A stretch of DNA of 17,415 bases from DATKZH01 sp964475955 (GTDB lineage Bacteria; Planctomycetota; Planctomycetia; Pirellulales; Thermoguttaceae), in contig CAYYZY010000165.1 of NCBI GenBank assembly GCA_964475955.1, positions 1-17,415 on the forward strand, written 5' to 3'. The notes beneath the pieces are model-generated. The model ran no database searches and was not told the DNA's origin. It saw only the letters and a list, made by a program, of their open reading frames with translations. Made by a program: the position numbers and the translations under genes. Of this stretch, positions 14,424 through 17,415 are shown piece by piece; the stretch's first letter is position 1, and the number at the start of each line of letters is the position of its first letter.

Positions 14424-14926
14424 ATGAGAACCCGCCTGTGAAACAATCTGGCGAATATCAAGTTCAAGGCGATCTACACGAGTGAGTGCTCCCGTGTTGC
14501 AGGGATCACCGGGCGCGCATACTCGTTCTTCTTGGCTTTCGCGTCAGCGTCGAGTGTCGCCGCGTGGGCGGTATGGCAAAGGCATCCGGCGGTGTGGGCG
14601 TGGATCGTTGGCATCGCCCAGGTCCTTCACATCGCCAAGCCGTACGTGCCTTTTCTGAAGCATGAGAAAGACTTTCTCGAGATGTCTATTGACTTCGACG
14701 GCTCTACCTGGAGTATGAGAGACTGTGGTTTGCACTCGAGAATGACCAGGTCAACGAGCAGACCGCTGAACGCAGGTTCTACGGTTTTCGCGAGCGGGAG
14801 ATTGAAATCGAGCGAGCCCACAAGCACGTGCACACTCCGAGATTCCGCTGGCTCATGGCGCGCGCTCAGCAGCGAACCTACACGGCCCTAAGCCTCAACT
14901 TCCCAGTGGGAGATTGCCATGAGTAG
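14424..14926 (+). pseudogene. Broken gene for a two-helix membrane protein
   Basis: From ATG at 14424 the frame reads MRTRL then a TGA (14439-14441), and continues open as NNLANIKFKAIYTSECSRVA. Two membrane helices follow (AYSFFLAFASASSVAAWAVW and AVWAWIVGIAQVLHIAKPYV), then KDFLEMSIDFDG. There the frame shifts: restoring one C near 14702 continues as LYLEYERLWFALENDQVNEQ, a charged helical tail (REREIEIERAHKHV), and a stop at 14924-14926. The rebuilt protein is about 167 residues. Its 2TM-plus-helical-tail plan resembles SLATT/2TM-type proteins of bacterial conflict systems; this is inference. AGGAGG lies at 14401-14406. The segment is visibly less GC-rich than its neighbours. Both lesions could be assembly errors instead. 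Confidence 0.75.
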
Positions 14927-15062
14927 CCCCGAGCGACTCGACAGTAGGCCACACTCCCCTCCGCCCAGCACACCCGGGACGCGGGAGACAGGCGTACCGA
15001 ACATCCCCAAGCCCCCCCCTCCTCCGCCGCGGCGTGATCGGAGTCCATCTCAGAGCAAATAG
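14919..15062 (+). CDS. Small proline-rich protein overlapping the membrane gene
   Basis: A 47-residue frame starting at an ATG (14919) that overlaps the stop of the upstream reading frame (ATGAGTAG), with GGGAG about 8 bases before it, an arrangement typical of translational coupling. The product is disordered and proline-rich: MSSPERLDSRPHSPPPSTPG, then IPKPPPPPPRRDRSPSQSK. It has no hydrophobic segment, so it is probably cytoplasmic, perhaps a ligand or tail partner of the membrane protein (inference). Not recognised as a named family. If the upstream gene is dead, this frame may no longer be translated. Confidence 0.55.
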   Translation: MSSPERLDSRPHSPPPSTPGTRETGVPNIPKPPPPPPRRDRSPSQSK

Positions 15063-15093
15063 CCCTGGGATGTGCCAAGGAACGGGAAGGACT

Positions 15094-15180
15094 CTCGCAA
15101 AGCCGCGAAGCGAAAAGGGACTCCGGAGCACGCGACGGCCGTATTCCCCGTTTCCCTCCGCGCCTCCGCGCCTTGGCGAG
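15094..15180. repeat. Dispersed inverted repeat, copy 3 (degenerate)
   Basis: A left arm beginning CTCGCAAAGCCGCGAAGCG (15094) and a right arm ending CGCCTCCGCGCCTTGGCGAG (15161-15180) are imperfect reverse complements and resemble the arms at 6613 and 9792-9895. It lies between two converging genes, about 80 bases past the btaB stop. Confidence 0.65.
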
Positions 15181-15258
15181 CCCCTTCTTACCCAAGACCT
15201 GCACTCAACGTGCGCCGAAGTCGCAATCAAAGCCCCCGAGCATCCGAAGCCGTCCTCC

Positions 15259-15990
15259 TCACTCGCCCCGCTTTCGCCCTACGAACGTGTAGTACGGCAT
15301 GCGAAGCAGCGGGATGTACGGCTGCTTCGCGCGGTGCTCGGCGAAGTGGATCGGCTCGAGGTGCCGGTGAAGGAACGGCACGTGGTCGGGCGAGGGGAAC
15401 ACGTTGTCGAGGTTGAACCACGTGGGCCAGAACGTGCGCGCAAACCACCCGTGCCGGCGGCGATCCTCGTGGGGGTGTTTGCGGGATACGTAGAAGTCGA
15501 CCACGCCCACCAGCCCGCCCGGCTTGAGCATCGCCAGCGCGTTCTCGATCGCCGCGAACCAGTCGGGGATCATCGTGAGGGAGTAGGAAAAGCTGACCAC
15601 GTCGACCGGGCAGGGCGGGCGCCACGCGGTTGCGTCGGCCTCGACCGGCTCGACGTTCGTCCATCCGCGCCCCGCGATTCGCTTCCGCGCCACCTCCAAA
15701 AGCGACGGCGTGAGGTCCACCAGGTAGACCTTCCGAAGCTTCTCGATCTCCGGGCCGAAGTTCTCCAGGTTCGCGCCGGTGCCGCCGCCCAGGTCGACCC
15801 AAACCCCGCCCTCGGGCACGTCGATCGCCGCCCAGAGCTCCTCGCGGCCTTTGAGCAGCCGTCGGCGGAAGTCGTCGTACCCTTCGGCCTGACCGGCGTA
15901 GAAACTCTCCAGGCGCGCGGCGTGGTCTTTGCCTCGCACGGGCTTCAGCGCGAGGTGATAGAGGACCTTGATTTCGGACCAGAGACCCAT
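15259..15990 (-). CDS. btaB: Betaine-lipid N-methyltransferase BtaB-like
   Basis: A 243-residue class I SAM-dependent methyltransferase. Motif I is VDLGGGTGANLE (65-76), the acidic loop YLVDLTPSLLEVA (89-101), then VEADAT (116-121) and SYSLTMIPDW (135-144). The ending NVFPSPDHVPFLHRHLEPIH plus LRMPYYTFVGRKR fits the BtaB type. In DGTS synthesis BtaB adds three methyl groups to diacylglyceryl-homoserine made by BtaA, at the cytoplasmic membrane. The identification leans on the adjacent btaA, 53 bases upstream on the same strand, and the two surely form an operon. The ribosome site before the ATG at 15988-15990 is weak. The much longer upstream frame is antisense/off-frame to btaA and is not used. 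Confidence 0.88.
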   Translation of the reverse strand: MGLWSEIKVLYHLALKPVRGKDHAARLESFYAGQAEGYDDFRRRLLKGREELWAAIDVPEGGVWVDLGGGTGANLENFGPEIEKLRKVYLVDLTPSLLEVARKRIAGRGWTNVEPVEADATAWRPPCPVDVVSFSYSLTMIPDWFAAIENALAMLKPGGLVGVVDFYVSRKHPHEDRRRHGWFARTFWPTWFNLDNVFPSPDHVPFLHRHLEPIHFAEHRAKQPYIPLLRMPYYTFVGRKRGE

Positions 15991-16019
15991 GGGCGGAACC
16001 GACGTTGGCGGCGAGCGAT

Positions 16020-16035
16020 GCGCCCCGCGGGGCGC
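16020..16035. repeat. Perfect GC palindrome between btaA and btaB
   Basis: GCGCCCCGCGGGGCGC is a 16-base perfect palindrome in the 53-base gap between the two genes. As RNA it could fold into a strong hairpin and set the relative expression of btaB, for instance by blocking 3' decay. Confidence 0.5.
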
Positions 16036-16043
16036 GGCGCGGC

Positions 16044-17234
16044 TCAAGAGGCGAGGTCGGCGATGTAGAAGCTGCCGTACGTGTGCACGCGGCACCGCCG
16101 GTGTAACTCCTCGGCCTGTTCGTGGTGGTAGGTGAGCAGCTCGCCGAGCTCGCGATCCTGCCCGTCGACGGTCACCCGGACGCGGTCGAGGTACTCGGTG
16201 CGCAGCCCGCCGCTTCGCCAGATGATGCGCGCCTCGGCGGCCGCCCGGTCGAGGATCGCCTGCCATTCGGCTTCCAGGGCGTCGAAGTACTTGTCGGAGA
16301 GCCAGTCCATGTGGTCGAGGAGGACGAAACGGGAGATGGGCCCGTCGTGCTCCGAGAGGAACCCCTCCACGGAGTTCGTGTACACGCTGACCCGATCGGC
16401 CAGCCCGTCGCGGAGCCGCTCGAAGTTCTCCCGCCTGAGGTACTCGGGGCAGCACTCGCGCGTGTAGCTGCCGGTGACGTAGACGCGCCAGAAATAATTG
16501 TCGGCCAGCGGCAGTTCGCCGAAGACGGCGTCGAGGCAGTCCTGGACGAACTTGACGATCCCGCCGTCGTACTGGTTCTCGACTTGGAAGCGTTGGGCGC
16601 GGGGCACGCCGACCAGCGAGAGCGTGGCGTCGCGCTTCATCACGAAACGGACCGATCGGGTCCAGAAGCGGTCGCGGATGTGCTCGCGGTAGATCCGTCG
16701 CTGCTCCTCGAGCGACTCGGCCGCCAACGCGGCGTTGATCCACGGGCGCAGCTTGAGCACGCGGTCGGCGTAAGCGTTCATCATTCGGGCGAAGGCGCCG
16801 GAGGTGCCGCAGAAGTAGAAGGTGCGCCGCTTCCGGTCGAAGAACTTGATCTTGCGATCCCAGTACTTCTGCGACCAATCGGAGAGCGCGCCGCGGAGCT
16901 TGCGGCGATACACCTCGCGCACGCCCGGAAGGCGCCCTTCGCCGAACATGCGGAAGAACGTGTCGAAGTCGAGGTTGCGGATGCCGGCCAGCTTCAGTTC
17001 CAGGAGCGCGTTCTGCCGGGGGTTCACGTCGACGGCGTAGACGTGCCTAACTCCGGTGAGCGCGTAGTCCAGCGCGTTGCAGCCGGCCGAGGTGATCACC
17101 AGCACCGTGTCGTCGGGCCCGAGCCGGAGTGCCTGGCGATCCAGCCGAGGGTCCTCCCAACAGGTGTTGTAGACGAGGTTGTGGCGATGGACCAGGTTGA
17201 AGACCCGTCCGCTAACCCAATTGGCCACTGACAT
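16044..17234 (-). CDS. btaA: BtaA-like SAM:diacylglycerol 3-amino-3-carboxypropyltransferase (DUF3419)
   Basis: A 396-residue protein of the BtaA/DUF3419 family. It moves the aminocarboxypropyl group of S-adenosylmethionine onto diacylglycerol, giving diacylglyceryl-homoserine, the first step to the phosphorus-free lipid DGTS. Visible family signatures are HNLVYNTCWEDPRLDR (18-33), VLVITSAGCNALDY (44-57) and YAVDVNPRQNALLELK (66-81), the SAM fold, plus FYFCGTSGAFARMM and the C-terminal RTEYLDRVRVTV. Start MSVANWVSGRVFNLVHRHN at 17232-17234 is preferred to an ATG 17 codons earlier because homology begins there, with GGGA upstream. It is followed by btaB. The family is usually induced by phosphate starvation, but no Pho box is evident. 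Confidence 0.92.
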   Translation of the reverse strand: MSVANWVSGRVFNLVHRHNLVYNTCWEDPRLDRQALRLGPDDTVLVITSAGCNALDYALTGVRHVYAVDVNPRQNALLELKLAGIRNLDFDTFFRMFGEGRLPGVREVYRRKLRGALSDWSQKYWDRKIKFFDRKRRTFYFCGTSGAFARMMNAYADRVLKLRPWINAALAAESLEEQRRIYREHIRDRFWTRSVRFVMKRDATLSLVGVPRAQRFQVENQYDGGIVKFVQDCLDAVFGELPLADNYFWRVYVTGSYTRECCPEYLRRENFERLRDGLADRVSVYTNSVEGFLSEHDGPISRFVLLDHMDWLSDKYFDALEAEWQAILDRAAAEARIIWRSGGLRTEYLDRVRVTVDGQDRELGELLTYHHEQAEELHRRCRVHTYGSFYIADLAS

Positions 17235-17312
17235 GCTGCGGTCCCAGTACGTCGTCGTTCGCGGAAGCGGCGATCGCCCCCCCATTCGGGCCGAGTTCGA
17301 CAGGAATCATTC

Positions 17313-17340
17313 AGTATAGGGGCTCATGCCACGACCACAA
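17313..17340 (-). promoter_or_regulatory. Sigma70-like promoter of the btaA-btaB operon
   Basis: Minus-strand TTGTGG (17340-17335), a 16-base spacer and TATACT (17318-17313) give a start near 17306, 70 bases before btaA. The last part of the window beyond it (to 17415) shows only an A-rich stretch from about 17383 and no gene. Confidence 0.45.
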
Positions 17341-17415
17341 CCCTCGCCGGGCGATGGGGCATCGTCGGCCGGGGCGCGCCAGGGAAAAATCGCCAAAAAT
17401 GCCACAAAACGCCTA

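Noticed and set aside
14690..14710. Programmed ribosomal frameshift in the membrane gene
   Set aside because: No slippery heptamer or downstream pseudoknot is evident, and a second lesion (TGA at 14439) also breaks the frame.
1..17415. tRNA, rRNA, CRISPR, insertion sequence or prophage
   Set aside because: No T-loop/acceptor patterns, regularly spaced repeats, transposase or integrase reading frames were found in either strand. The GGTTCAATTC at about 6398 lacks the rest of a tRNA.

Overview
The window reads as a high-GC chromosome segment from a planctomycete (Planctomycetota). The main clues are a DUF1559 pilin-like protein (FTLVELLVVIAIIGILIALL head), a DUF4838 secreted glycosidase-like protein, a small membrane protein with an NPYRSP head, and intergenic clusters of CCCAGGG/GCCCC palindromes of the type scattered through planctomycete genomes. 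Phylum assignment is inference from these hallmarks. No rRNA, tRNA, CRISPR array, transposase or phage gene was seen.

Layout: 1-698 (-) is the 5' part of a cysteine synthase, cut by the window edge, with a good promoter at 750-778. 1017-1736 (-) is a proteasome-beta-like Ntn-fold protein that seems to lack its catalytic residues. 1737-2490 is non-coding and holds a palindrome cluster and an 11-bp perfect hairpin. 2491-4965 (+) is a secreted DUF4838 protein with a C-terminal binding module. It converges on the DUF1559 gene 4998-5774 (-), whose upstream region carries a cobalamin riboswitch (6121-6318, -) on the same strand. 6706-8154 (-) is a Tat-exported calcineurin-like phosphoesterase preceded by a one-helix membrane protein (8165-8353, -). 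Divergent from these is a MetE-like core methyltransferase (8587-9780, +), followed by a 25-bp-arm inverted repeat and a secreted tandem alpha/beta-hydrolase (10099-12174, +).

Two small membrane-protein genes follow on the minus strand (12280-12645 and 12935-13186). Then comes lexA (13715-14323, +) with a promoter overlapped by a GTACA-N9-TGTAC dyad, a likely autoregulatory operator. Downstream is a less GC-rich islet: a broken gene for a two-helix membrane protein (14424-14926; in-frame TGA plus a one-base loss) overlapping a 47-residue proline-rich ORF. The window ends with a minus-strand btaA-btaB pair (17234-15259) for the phosphorus-free betaine lipid DGTS, behind a recognisable promoter.

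The genes do not form one pathway. The strongest links are btaA-btaB, the phosphoesterase with its small membrane partner, and the broken membrane gene with its proline-rich neighbour. The observations most worth following are the B12 riboswitch whose only downstream gene is a pilin-like DUF1559 protein, and the decayed two-gene membrane/proline-rich module after lexA.
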